A stretch of 64,000 nt of DNA from Adiantum capillus-veneris (lineage: Eukaryota > Streptophyta > Polypodiopsida > Polypodiales > Pteridaceae). Below the pieces are notes generated by a model, which did no database searches, was not told the origin of the DNA, and worked only from the letters and a program-made list of their open reading frames with translations. The position numbers were made by a program, and so were the translations under genes. Shown piece by piece: positions 25,142 through 36,621 of the stretch. The number at the start of each line of letters is the position of its first letter. Position 1 is the stretch's first letter. The stretch is taken from assembly GCA_014529385.2 (NCBI GenBank), contig JABFUD020000377.1:1-64000 (forward strand), read 5' to 3'.

Positions 25142-27010
25142 TCAACCGCCTGGATCAAACACTTGAGACTGATCTCGTCCAACCATCTGTAGCAGCTTCC
25201 TATAGTGCCACATTCCAGCACATGTCCAATCATCCAAATAACCTGCCCATAGCATATCTCCACCACTCAAAGCATTCACTGGTAAACTACCCACTTCAAA
25301 CCACGCATCACCAAGCACATCATCACTCAAAACAAACATATCTGACCCTTCCTCCCCACCCGATAAACTGGAGGTCTCCTCCATGGAATCCTGTAGTAGC
25401 TGGTTGATGGCCCAATGCACTGCTATATTTATAAGCATACCCTTCAACCACAAGGCACACACCTCCCTTAACATATCAAACAAGGCTGCATTCTTGGACT
25501 TCTCTTCATGCACAAAGAAACATTCCTGCTGCACTAAAAGCTCCTCACACATAGGCACCTTAGCCGCCATCAACTCCATACCTGCTTCCATACCAGCATC
25601 ATCCTCAACTCCAACCTCTCCAAGCTCTTTCACATCACCTGGTCCATGGGGGTCCACCATCACTTCTTGTAGATCAGCCACATGTACCTGTTCTTTAATT
25701 TTTTCCTCGCCTAGTGGCGGACAAAGCACAAGGCTACCTTTAACCTGTATCCTGGCTAGCGCCCTCTCAACAAGCACTTGTGATTCCTCATCCATGTCAA
25801 CCATCGGGTCATCGAATCCCCAATCAACCTCATCATCCTAGCATACATGACCACACAAGCTTGAACATTCATCCTCTTGTCGCTCAAGATGGGCTTTCTC
25901 ACTGCATTGGTCCTGCACACTGCCTTCTTCCACCTCATCACAGCTCCTTGGCTTTATGCCTGTCTCCTCAACAGCCTCTACAAACTGCATAGCCACCTTG
26001 GCCTCAACTACCACTTGACGGACTTCAGAATCCTCCAGCACTTTGGAACTAGTAGCATCTGCTATCTTCTTCACACATAAAACGTCATAAACATCATAAC
26101 TAGAGGATGTCGACCCCGTCTCCCAAGTCGTATCTCCATCCAAAGAGCTGCCACCATTCGACTCGTGCTCTTCCTCTACCTCAGAATATGGAACCTCGTC
26201 CATCTTTACCGCTTCAATCTCATCAGCAAACCACACTTGCTGGCCATGAGCACGCTCCCCAGGAATTCGATTATCCATAGGTGAATCTGCCAACACATTT
26301 ACATCACCTGGAATCATTGGCACTTCTTCGACCATTATATCCCTCCTGTCTGGCATTCTAGGCATAGAAATGACCTTGTCTCTCTGCAGCCACAACACCC
26401 TTGGCTCTTCTTGCATATGCAGACCCTCTAGCGCCCGCTGTGCCTTTACCTCCTTCACTTCAACTGGCGTGGACACCATCGGATTGGACTCTCCTTGCCT
26501 TGCTTGACGCTTCTTCAAAAGCTTCTTTGTACGACCTCTTGCAAAGGCCACCGCCTCTGCATACGACACCGGCCCATCAACTTCCACCTTATCGTGCACA
26601 TCCACATGCAAGCAATCTAGAAACTTAGACAATTTCAAGAAACCCGCATTCTCCACAGCGGTGATCCTGACGAGTTTGCTCCACAGGGCCTCAAATTCCT
26701 GCACAAACGCTCCAAAATCAATGTCCAGGCCTTGCTTCAACTCATCCAGCTGCCGCATCACTTCACTCCACTGCACATTCGGCACAAACTTGCCCCGAAA
26801 GGCCGTTTCCAGTGCGCACCAATCCAGCTTGTCTTCCACTTGTAATCTTTCGTACCATAGCTTCGCTTTTCCACGGACTAGGAGCGGGAAAGCCTGAACC
26901 ACTCCTTCTTCCCTTGACAATCCACTCTCCAGCAGGAACAATCCGTAGTCCTGCAACCATACTTCTGTGTCTTCGACACCTGTTAACTTCGGAAACCCCG
27001 ACCACACCAT
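25142..27010 (-). CDS. Element C gag-like protein with one internal TAG
   Basis: This is the best-preserved copy. From the first ATG (27,010) the frame runs about 390 codons to a TAG at 25,838-25,840 and continues in the same frame to 25,142, for about 623 codons in all. Residues ~10-160 resemble the retrotransposon gag capsid domain (WLQDYGLFLLE, LWYERL, FVQEFEALW). The rest is strongly acidic and low in complexity, ending in a hydrophobic patch (LWLKGMLINIAVHW). No CCHC knuckle is seen. Both arms have the TAG, so it predates the duplication; it could be a fixed nonsense change or a read-through point. The likely role is particle assembly and packaging of a non-autonomous RNA. Confidence 0.7.
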
Positions 27011-27120
27011 CTCTATCACACTTTGCTCTTCAAAGTTTTTGCACCATCGGCATCACCGCAACATTGTCCTTCACTTCAAATAGGAGCAATCAGGTGCTCC
27101 TCCGTGGGGGCACCAGAAGA

Positions 27121-27322
27121 TGGATAGGGGGAATGGGGGACGACACCCGGCACAACCAGAAGCGCCTATCTATAGCCTAGGGTCAACACAACACCCCAAT
27201 CCACTCGAAAACACCTTCACAAACACGACCTGCACACAATCCGGCTCCACCGGCACACTTACCAAGCTCACACGCGCTTTCCAAAACCACGAATGAGCTT
27301 TCTCACTTTGCTCTACCTCCCT

Positions 27323-27367
<45 letters not shown>

Positions 27368-29010
27368 CTCTCTCTCTCTGGGCAAAAGGCCAGCGGTCCG
27401 GACGCACACGCGCTCTGACGGCACCGCTGCTAGCAACAGACGAGACGGGGAAGAGAAAAGGGGAAGGGGGAGCGACACGATGCGAAAGACGAACAGGGTT
27501 GCCCATTGATAGCTCCAAAACATCCTTACACAACTCAAACGAGCTCTCTCTCACACTCTTGCCTGCTCCTCTTGAGCGCACAGACCCAAAACAATAAAGA
27601 AGTCCCTTATACAAAAAGTTTTGCCCCTTTACTGGGCTCGTTTTGGAGTTTTTTAGGCATTTTTCATGGTAGGCCGATACGTGGCACTTCCCTTGGGAGG
27701 CTCAGGTTGACTCTGACTGGCTTTGTGCTTATCCGGAGGCTTCACACTTCACTCTACACACAAGCACCCTCTAGGGAGCAACGACGGCGTCGTCGTTACT
27801 CCTAGGCGGGTAAAAAACCTCTCTCTCAAAAGTGTTTCGGCCGGGTCCATGTGAACCAATCCCGCCATGTCATCACCTTCCCCGCGCGGGCGCGCCGCCC
27901 TTGGCACCGCCTGCCTTGGCCAAAACCGCCTCCTACAACCCTGCAGCGCCACCGCCTACGACCACACAGCGCCCAGCGCTCAAGGCCATGCCCACGTACT
28001 CACGGAGCTCCAAATGGGTTCCCATCCATGCATTCTAAAGGGCGAACGCCCTGGCACTTATACCCCACTACCGGACAGCCATTGTGCGCATGTGGGTTTA
28101 CTTCGGCGCCACGTGGCACCCTTCAGTGCCTTGGCCTTCAAACCCCATGAAATACTTCACACGAAAAATAAAAACCACTCAATTTTTTTAGCCTCCCTCT
28201 ACAGGCTCCTCTTTGTTGCTCCCGGACCCGATTGCCAAGCAGAAGAAACCAACAGAAACCCCACATTACCGGCCCCGTCTACACCTGACATCTCTGCGTT
28301 TCAAACCCTCGGCGCCCTCAAACTAAGGCCTCCAAAACAAGAAAAAACATCTGCAATTGTTCACCGCCCAAATGCTCCCAACTTCACTTCATTGTATCTT
28401 ACCGACCGAGCATTCGATGGACGTGCAGTCGATTCCGACTAGCTCCACATGGTAAACACTCCCACCGAGAACCTTGGCAAGGCTCAAAACCTCCAGATGG
28501 CACATCTTCCAATGTGACCAAGTGGGCTTAGACCCGGCCCCCGAAAAATTTTCAAATGGCCATAACTTGCTATCCTGAGCTCCGATTCACGATCCGAGAA
28601 GACACGCATGCTCCATAACTTGAGCACTACACACATATTCACTGACATCAGCCCGGGCCACCTGTCCCCATCTGCCGTGCTCGTCGGGGATCTACTACAC
28701 ACCCTTTCTTTAAACTGCAATATCTAAAGCCCCGGGGCTCCGTTTGACGAGCCGTTTGAACTGGCCTGGAGAGCACATTAAAGACCACACTTTGGCACAC
28801 GATGGCCGCCTTCTAGATACCTTTTGATTTCCAGCCATGTTAGCCCCATTCTGGAGCCTTCTTGGCCTAAAAAACCGCATTGGACATACACTTCCACTTC
28901 CGCTTGGCCACAACAGCTTTAGACACATGCCCTAGCACCATCATGTGCCTGTATGCATCCATACCCTTGCATGAGCCTATATCTGGAATTGACATGTTTT
29001 GGGTGCACCA
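27121..29010 (-). repeat. Element C 5' LTR (right arm)
   Basis: Begins and ends as the partner LTR. It has a CA microsatellite near 27,327-27,365 followed by CT repeats and an inverted repeat near 27,772-27,806. The site just upstream on plus, 27,100-27,120, corresponds to the expected primer-binding position. Confidence 0.9.
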
Positions 29011-29014
29011 ACGT

Positions 29015-29383
29015 CAAGTTTGTGGATGACAGATGTACAATAAATGATCTCAATTTTGGTGATAAAATTGTTGCATATGATAGTTTATGTCTTGGGCTAT
29101 ATAAGCTCACTTTGTATGACAAGTGTGAGTAGAATTTTGCAAATGTAGTTGTGGATTCTAAGGCTATTTCAGATGAAAAACTTTGGGATGCACATTTTGA
29201 ACATCTGAATTTTTCCAATTTGCTACATTTGCAAAAATCTAATATGGTTGTTTCTTTGCCGCCTCTTGAAGCACCTGTCAAACATGTTTGTGAAGGCTGT
29301 TTGTAGGCACATGTACAAGTGACATGCATGTTGCAGCTTCTTAGCAGCAAGCTAGCTTGGATATCATTTTTTGGAGCTCTCAT
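29015..29383 (+). pseudogene. Copia element D, GAG-pre-integrase fragment
   Basis: Continuation of D after the element C insertion. It reads FVDDRCTINDLNFGDKIVAY, then GLYKLTLYDK, then LWDAHFEHLNF and a V-C-E-G-C end, matching the GAG-pre-integrase domain of plant copia polyproteins. Stops interrupt it, and it ends at about 29,310-29,383 where family B starts. The integrase core and RT of D are absent and would lie beyond B if B inserted into D. Confidence 0.78.
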
Positions 29384-30258
29384 TGTAAAAACAGTTAGTA
29401 TTTTGATACATCATGAATATTGTAACTCTTACTTTTCGGATAAATCTTTGTAATTGATGAGCCGGGGCTACAAGCTTTGAGATTGTATCAACCTTTCATT
29501 ACCCATCTTTAGTTAGAGCTCCCAGATTATTAGTTTTGATCACCAAAAACCTTGGCTAAGGTATTAAAGACAATTTTTGTAAGTTATTTTTAAGTTTTGG
29601 ATAATGAAATACATAGTGTGAGCTAACGACGCTCACTTATCTCCTTCTCGTGCTTCTACTCCCTCTCCGGTTGTCACATTGCAGTTGTGTTCATTGCATT
29701 GCAACCGCAGGTAAGAGCTCTACGCATTGACGTAAGCATTTTACGGTATTTCGTAGCTTTTGGCGTCGCCAACCTGTGGCTTAATTTCATCATAAGTAGG
29801 AATTTACACTTCAAAATAAAAAACTAAGCATATGCGGGATATGGGGACATCATTGCTAAGCATTTAGATGCATTCTGGGTCAAAAACGACTAGGTCAAAA
29901 ATCCATTGCTGTTAATAATCGTGATTTTTGCACTTCACCTAAAGTGGAATTTGAGACCATAAGCATGTGTGCTTAGGTCTTATAAACTTGTCTTAGAAGT
30001 TTTGTTACATTTGGATGTCATTTGATGTTGTAACGGATGTGATTTGTTTGCCGATGAGCGATTGGCTTTTGGTGATTTCAGTCATTTGAGTGTAGCTTGA
30101 GTTAGATGCGAGTTGTTTGTTATTTTTCAAGAGATTGACAACCTCTTGTAGCCTCTATACACTAGTCAAGTCAGCTTTATCCCATGGATTGACAATTTAA
30201 TTGTGGTTCTCGCTAAATCTGCAATAAGATAGGAGTGAGGTTAGACACCCGTCCCACA
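29384..30258 (+). repeat. Family B gypsy 5' LTR
   Basis: The 3' edge is fixed by CCCACA directly before a tRNA-Asp-like primer site. The 5' edge (TGTAAAAAC at 29,384) is an estimate. A TATA-like GGTATTAAAG is near 29,559-29,568, at the same relative place as the TATA of family A. A degenerate copy of the family B palindrome core (AATAATCGTGATT) sits near 29,914-29,926, about 60% along the LTR. No matching 3' LTR is found in the window. Confidence 0.7.
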
Positions 30259-30260
30259 TT

Positions 30261-30280
30261 TGGCGTCGCTGTCGGGGATC
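30261..30280 (+). promoter_or_regulatory. Family B primer-binding site (tRNA-Asp-like)
   Basis: TGGCGTCGCTGTCGGGGATC lies two bases inside the LTR. It differs at three of 20 positions, all C/T changes, from the complement of the plant tRNA-Asp 3' end as I recall it (TGGCGCCGTTGCCGGGGATC), the primer type known for the Athila/Tat group. Confidence 0.8.
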
Positions 30281-32276
30281 GAAGAGACCTAAACTAGGGA
30301 AGAACACGAGCGTCTTTTGAAGTTATCCTTTAACTTCCTCTAAGATCTCTTAGAGTAAAAACTTTCTTTTTAGAAACCGCATAGCTTAAGATTGTCATCT
30401 TTTGCTGTATAGAGGTAGCTTGAAAGTAATCGTACTTGCTGAGTACCTTTAGGATTGTAGGATTGTAGAACTAAATTAGGATTTTGAGAATGATTGATAT
30501 ACGAGACAATTCTTAAGTTCAATGCTCAAGAAACCATAAAAAACAAGAAAACGAGTGTTTGTGGACACTTTCCACAACCCCATTACAGTAGAACCTAGAA
30601 GTAGGGTAAGTAGAATCCGGATTGGATTTCAAAACATTACTCTCTCTGAAGGAATCATTGTGAGTTGTTATTTGAAGATGCAAAATTTCAGGCCTACGGC
30701 CAAAAATAGCAGGAAAAGACTGCAAATCACTCAATCCGACTGGAGAGTATGTTTGAAAAGTTGTATGAACCAGTGGGTAAGCTCAAGGACACATTGTGGT
30801 AAAAATTTCAAGAGTTTGCAAAAACTCAGATTACTTACTTTTTCCTGATATTTTAGGCAAAATTAAGTTTTGACTTGAATCATAGGCTTAAAATAGCTCA
30901 TGAAAAGACTGTCCATTGAAAAAGTGCAAAAAAGTGTTCATTTTGGGCATAAAGTGAATAATCGTGATTATTTACTTTCAATTCAAAACTGACCAAGGTT
31001 GATACCAGTGACTCATTGCATGTGTACAAAAAACTTTTGTAAAGGCACATAGAAATTAGATCACCAAATTGACCAAAAACTGGGTAAAAACTAAAGTTTG
31101 TACTGATTTTTGAAAAATTGAGTGTAAATTGGGGAAAAATTTGTCCAAACTCAATGAAACTTGATTCATAGGCTTATATTGATGTGAGAGACATGTGTAT
31201 ATGCTCAGTTGACCAAAAAGATGCAAAAAATTGCCAGAAGTAAATAATCACGATTATTTACATCTACTCCATTTTTCAACTTTTTTGACCAAGTTAGCAT
31301 ACCACTAGTTTTATCATATTGTAATAAGCCCACAAACCAAATTTGGTAAGATGTGGATCATTGGATTGAAAATTGTGACCAAATTTGCAAAGTGAGTCTA
31401 CGGACAGAAAACCGATGACCATTTGACCAGAAATTGTCCAAACTTGATGAAACTTGTGCAGGGACCTTAAGTTGAAGTGCTTAATAGATCTGTGTCAAGG
31501 TTGGGACAAAAACTTGCAAAAAATTAGCTAGAGTAAATAATCGCAATTATTTACTATTGTTATAAATTTTGTTGATAATTTTGCACATTTGAGTATACCA
31601 CAAGGTCAAGCATAACAAGTAGACCACACAAATCAATTTTGTTGAAATTTGGATCACAAAAGTGAGACTTAAACCAGATTCTTGAAAATCGAGTCTGCGG
31701 ACACGAAACAGAACAAATTTGGTCCAAACTTAGTGAAACTTGTCCAGGGACCTTAACAAGTTGTACACTTGGAAAATCAAGCCAAAAAGATCAAAGATAA
31801 GGGTTCAACAGATCTAGTAGCGTCTCACAAGACTAAGCCGACACGATTTGGGTCAAAATCATCAATTTAAATTGACTCTCAGAATTTGAGTTAAATCTTA
31901 GTGCAAATGTGGGGAAAAACCATTCAGAGCCCAGTGGTACCCTAGATGACAATCTATCCAAGGGAGACAAAGACACAAGTAGAGATTCATCTAGTGACCC
32001 TTCACTAGAGATCGGCCATAATCAAAAATTAAAAAAGAAGAGTAAGAGATATAAGAGGTGACGATATGGAGCAAATGTGTGTGCTAGAATAAAGAAAAAG
32101 AAATCTACCGTAGAATGGATTAAATATATAGGGGCATATGATTCTCATCGGAAGTTGGTAGATAACTGGGGTAGATACCTTCAAAGTGTTATGTGGTGTA
32201 GTCCACAACCCATTGGCATTGCACAAGTAGAGGCTATAGAGAAGCCAAAGTTGAGCCGTACTGTAAGGAGACGATA
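30281..32276 (+). other. Family B leader: 2 kb without gag, with palindrome array
   Basis: An autonomous gypsy element would have gag and protease between here and RT, but no such domain is visible, so B is deleted or was non-autonomous. The only frame before RT (32,077-32,277, rich in K and R) is not recognisable. The stretch contains three spaced near-palindromes and repeated phrases such as AAACTTGATGAAACTTG and GGGACCTTAA, which suggests a degenerate tandem unit. Confidence 0.75.
30953..31555 (+). repeat. Family B array of three 24-bp palindromes, ~290-bp spacing
   Basis: Sites are at 30,953-30,976, 31,239-31,262 and 31,532-31,555, with start-to-start distances of 286 and 293. The half-site is AGTAAATAATCG followed by its complement. 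Each copy departs from the perfect palindrome at the centre by one C-to-T or G-to-A change in the expected CGCG (CGTG, CACG and CGCA); the first and second copies also have one outer change. The second and third are preceded by TGCAAAAAATT. Confidence 0.85.
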
Positions 32277-32279
32277 AAA

Positions 32280-33692
32280 TTGAGAGTTAGCTCAACAACA
32301 AAAGGAATCAAAACTGAAATCAGAGTCCACAGAATAACAAAATCCCACAGATTTACACCTGCACTTGAACATTTCAAATCCTACACCACAGAGGAATGTA
32401 AAGTTGTGTATACAAAGGCTCAAAGAAAACCTATCGATGGAAGAAATGGAGTTTATGATGGTCCTGTGATAGTTAAGCAAATAGAGTCAGCAGACCCAAG
32501 AGAAGAGTCCAAACCTGTCTTCATTGCCCAAGATCTGACAGAGACTGAGGAGTGTATACTTAAAGAACTTCTCAAGGAATTTAGGGATATATTTTCTTGG
32601 ACATGTCACGATATGAAAGGTGTTCCACTTTCTATGGTGCAGCACACAATCCCCATGAATAGCATGGCTAAACCAGTTCAGCAACGACCCTACCCAATGA
32701 ATCCTAAATATGCAAAGATCATTCAAGAAGCTATTGAAAAGCTTGTGAAATGTAGATTCATATACCCTATTGAGCACTCAGAATGGGTGTCTCTAATAGT
32801 GATTGTACCGGAAAAGAATGGGAAACTCAGAGTGTGCGTGGATCTTAAGAAGGTCAATGCCACCACTAGGAGGGACCATTACCCCTTGCCATATTAAGAA
32901 CATGTGCTCAAAAGAGTTGCAAGAAAGGAATCTTATAGCTTTTTAGATGGATACTTTGGATACAATAAATTGACAATTGCGCTAGAAGACCAAGCTAAAA
33001 TAGCCTTTATAACCAAATTTGGAGTGTTTACATTTTGTGTTATGGCTTTTGGCTTAACCAATGCCCCTGCTACCTTTCAAAGATTAATAAACAATGCTTT
33101 TAGAGAATATTTGAGGGAGTTTTGCGAAGCTTTCTTAGATGACCTTTGTGTTTATTCCGCTTGGAAAGAAAATCTATCATGCCTACGAAAAGTGTTTGAG
33201 AAGTACAGATTGTATCGCATCTCCTTAAACCCTTTCAAATACCAATTTTGGGTTAAACATGAAGTCATTTTAGGACATATAGTGTCCAAAAATGGGATTT
33301 CCACAGATGAAAGAAAAATTAAAGCCATTGCTAAATTGCCACCACCTACAAACTATAAAGGAGTTCAAAGGTTCATGGGTCATGTTGGTTATTACCGAAG
33401 GTTTATTTTAGACTTTGCCGAGATAGCTCATCCTTTGTACAAGCTGCTTATTGAGTTCCACTGGACCACGGATTGTGACCATGCTTATGAGTCATTGAAA
33501 AATACCTTGACAAGCGCTCCCATTTTACGAGTGCTCGAGTGGAATATAATTTTCCATGTGCATATTGATGCATCAAACTTTGCTATTGGGTGTGTTCTAC
33601 CTCAACCAAGAGAACATAAATTGGACTACCCCATTATCTTTCCAAGTCGTCAATTGAATGATGCCGAGAGAAACTACACCACTACGGAGTAG
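32280..33692 (+). pseudogene. Family B reverse transcriptase and RNase H start (gypsy)
   Basis: Two frames (32,280-32,897 and 32,904-33,692) separated by a stop at 32,895. The first ends with the palm entry KNGKLRVCVDLKKVNA. The second carries FGLTNAPATFQRL, the active-site block AFLDDLCVY (family A has YMDDL), the LGHIVSKNGIS block, and the RNase H start FHVHIDASNFAIGCVL. The sequence is typical of Ty3/gypsy without a chromodomain. It replicates RNA to DNA when intact, but here it is disabled by stops and frameshifts shared by both arms. Start codons are nominal because this is the interior of a polyprotein. Confidence 0.9.
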
Positions 33693-33745
33693 CTATGATT
33701 TACACAATGAAGAAATTTTGCTACTACCTTCTTGCCAACAAGTTT

Positions 33746-33843
33746 GTTTTCTATGTGGATCATTAAGCCTTGTTGTATCTAGCAAATAAACCCTGTTTTC
33801 TATGTGGATCATTAAGCCTTGTTGTACCTAGCAAATAAACCTT
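33746..33843 (+). repeat. 49-bp tandem duplication inside family B RNase H
   Basis: Two adjacent near-identical 49-bp units (33,746-33,794 and 33,795-33,843), each containing CTATGTGGATCATTAAGCC, cover the RNase H block that reads F-Y-V-D-H. Because 49 is not a multiple of three, the duplication shifts the frame. It is present in both arms (left near 9162-9260). Confidence 0.9.
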
Positions 33844-35412
33844 GTTCCACGAGAAGAATTACACGATGGTTGTTAATTCTCCTTGAGTTTGATTTTACCG
33901 TTGTGGTGAGACCTGGTAAAAGACATGTCATGGCGGATCATTTGTTTTGCATAACCAATGGTGAAGCCCCTACTAGAGTCGATAATGAATTGGTCACGGA
34001 TACTTCTCTATTCCTAGTTGAAACCATACTTGAATGGAGTGAGAAGATTGTAAACTTTCTAATTAATGGTTTTCCACCCAAAGAGCTTCATAAGGACATA
34101 GCTCAAAAACTGTTAAAAGAATGTGAACCTTATTCTCTCATTGCAAGAACTCTCTACAGGCTAGGAAAGGATGATATTCTTAGACTTTGTGCCCGTGAAG
34201 ATGAGTATTTATACATACTACAAGAAGCCCACATGGGTATAGCCGGAGGAAATTTCTCAGTGGAACTAACAGCTAGAAAGGTGTTAGAATCAGGCTATTG
34301 GTGGCCTACCTTATTCAAAAATGCATCACTTTTTGCAAAATTATGTGATGAATGCCAACGTTACAAGATCACACAACAAAAGGATAAGATGCCCTTACAT
34401 CCTATTAAAGTGACTCAACCATTTGAAAAATGGGGGTTGGACTTTGTAGGCCCAATTAGTCTGGCAGCTCGTAGCACTCAATCTGGATATATTATCGTTG
34501 CCACTAGACTATGTGACAAAGTGGATGGAAGGTAGCACGACACGTGAGGCTGATGCAAGGTCAATTGCCAAGTTTCTCTTTGAGAACATTATTACAAGAT
34601 TTGGTTGTCCCTTTGAGATAGAGAGTGACAATGGCACTCATTTTATAAATGGAGTGATAAAAGAGCTCACTACCAACTTCATGATAGCTCACCATAAGTC
34701 CACACCTTATTATCCACAGGAAAATCTCTATCTTCACCAAAACGATGGAAGCTCATCACACAGATTGGGATTTGAAGTTGACTTCTTACAAAGTGTCTAT
34801 TAATTGTACACCATTCAAAATGGTATATGGCCAAGAAGAAGTTATGCCATGGGAGTTTGTAACTCCTAGTCTGCGTGTAGCTTCACAAGAAGGTTGGGAT
34901 GGTAACCCTTTAGTTGAGCGCTTATATATCCTTGAAAGATTAGATGAAGAAAGGCAATTGGGTGTGCAAAACGCAGTTGTGGAGAAAGATAGGAGGAAAA
35001 AATGGTTTGACCATCATCTAAAGAACAAGGATATCAATGTTGGTGATGAAGTCCTTATGTATGGAATGTGTAACAAAAAGGAAAGTTGAAATATGCCGGA
35101 AAAGGACCATATAGAGTATGTGAAATCACCCCACAAGGGACCATTTGTGTGGAGACTCTTAATGGAGTTGAAACCATTGGATTCCTCAATGGGAGCAAAT
35201 TTAAAAGATACTATGATCCTTTAATCCAAGAGGAACTATGTGCCATCCATCAAAAAAAGGCACAAACAAAATTGAAGAAGATACAAACTCAAGCTGAGGC
35301 TAAGGAGCAACAACAATGCATAAGACGCCAACGAGAGTTTAACCTTGGAGTTACACATGCATTCCACGTTGAAACCGATGAGGATTGGTTGGACTCTGAC
35401 ACACCTCTATGA
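33819..35412 (+). pseudogene. Family B RNase H end, integrase zinc-binding, core and C-terminal parts
   Basis: Frames 33,819-34,535, 34,498-34,803, 34,745-35,089 and 35,086-35,412 succeed each other. Visible in order are the RNase H end, one HHCC region (its second histidine replaced: G-G-N-F-S, where G-G-H-F-S is usual), W-G-L-D-F-V-G-P with the first catalytic D, S-D-N-G-T-H-F with the second, then a damaged P-Q-E-N region where the third acidic residue and surrounding sequence are disrupted. The C-terminal part has a G-P-Y motif (AGKGPYRV). No chromodomain is seen. The protein is inactive. Confidence 0.85.
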
Positions 35413-35934
35413 TACCCTATTGAGCTAAACAATGCCTATGAAAAAGTACTATATAACACCTTATTGGACACGGGTGCTAAGTATAATCTGCTATCATAAG
35501 GGGTGTGGTGTCAGTTAGGAAATCCATCTCTATCTGAGAGTATTATCCAAGTCAAGGGTGTCAACAAGATAAAAACCACAATTTTTGGTATCTGGCACAA
35601 TTCTATTAGCTATGACAATGGGGTTGTAGCTCAAGACTTTTTGGTCATGCCTGTTGGAACTATGGAGGGCAACATAAACCTTGGACGCACATGGATGTTG
35701 GCAACCAAATGCACTATTGATTGGGGTACTGGTAGTGTCACAATGCGACCACCGACTCTTACCCCTGTCATTGAAGCAAAGTCACCTACGTTGCAGACTC
35801 TAGAGAAGTTGCAGGATAGCCAAGATTCACAAACCAAAGTGGTTAACCTGTCCTTGTTGGCTGCCCATGAACCTAGCACTTCAACACTTGTAGTTGTAGC
35901 AAGAAATAATATTGCAAGTACTCAACTTGCATGA
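35413..35934 (+). pseudogene. Family B second retropepsin-like domain, after integrase
   Basis: In the same reading phase as the integrase C-terminus (35,086 onward), broken only by stops at 35,410 and 35,498. It contains N-T-L-L-D-T-G-A-K-Y-N-L-L-S (the D-T-G-A codons are 35,467-35,478), a central beta-rich stretch, then L-G-R-T-W and C-T-I-D-W, the arrangement of a retroviral-type aspartic protease. In standard gypsy elements the protease lies between gag and RT, so a copy after integrase is unusual. Family A has the same domain in the same place, intact. The active-site motif survives but the stop follows closely. Confidence 0.72.
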
Positions 35935-35937
35935 CCT

Positions 35938-36600
35938 AAGAGTACATATCAATGGGTCCCCAAGGCCTTACTTCCAGATACCTCAACCCTTCCAACCATT
36001 TCAAGAAAAAATTCTCATGGAAAACCAAGAGCGCACTCTAGGAGATTCAAGACCAGATCACGATGGATTCCAGAACGACTATTAGAATCCCAAGGCTACT
36101 ATGATGGAAATGATCAAATTTGGGTACCTAAACGTAAAATGTGTCTTTCCCTATCACCTACAAAACCATGTGAGTCAAACCTTGTGATTCCAAAGCCGAT
36201 GGAAGACCATGGAAAGGAAAAGATCACAGAATGCTACACACCTATTCTAGAGCTAGTTTGGGTTCCAAGGCAAAGCCAAATTATTCCACCTAGCTCAGGA
36301 AAGGAGGAGTCCCATGAAGCTTCTAGCTCCTCATGTAATGCATCCATAGAGGTAAAAGCTTATCCATAGTTTCAACCTACAATAGTGGACCTCAATGAAG
36401 CTACAAATGAACCCACACCTCTCAGTGCTCAACAATCACCTGATGAACCACTTCAAGTTCGATCCTCGGAGAGTACCTTACCACCCTTGCAACTCGATGA
36501 GGCACCTAAGATAATAGAAAACTACTGGAAAAAATCCTCACCTATTACCAACTGGAACAATTGGTTTCAAAGGGTGACGAGCACATTTCAAACAGTATGA
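35938..36600 (+). pseudogene. Family B pol C-terminal tail with W-x-P-K repeats
   Basis: Continues the same phase as the preceding domain, with stops at 35,932, 36,367 and 36,598. Four motifs are visible: YQWVPKALL, SRWIPERLL, DQIWVPKRK and ELVWVPRQS. The rest is rich in S, P, E and K. The stops read as CGA-to-TGA or CAG-to-TAG type changes, consistent with cytosine deamination. The function is unknown; family A has the same kind of tail. Confidence 0.65.
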
Positions 36601-36607
36601 CCTATCC

Positions 36608-36621
36608 AAGGAAGGGGGGAG
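36608..36621 (+). other. Purine tract just after the family B pol frame
   Basis: AAGGAAGGGGGGAG lies eight bases after the last stop. It resembles the polypurine primer of LTR elements, but no LTR start (TG...) follows. The equivalent tract in family A sits in the same place and is clearly internal to that element. Confidence 0.6.

Larger units (their letters stand above)
23072..29010 (-). mobile_element. Element C: gag-only LTR retrotransposon, right-arm copy
   Basis: The LTRs are 23,072-24,972 (3') and 27,121-29,010 (5') on the minus strand. The target duplication ACGT is at 23,068-23,071 and 29,011-29,014. Removing the element and one ACGT brings the copia D sequence at 23,067 next to that at 29,015, which supports insertion into D. 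The internal region encodes gag only. It is nearly identical to the left-arm element in the opposite orientation. Confidence 0.92.
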
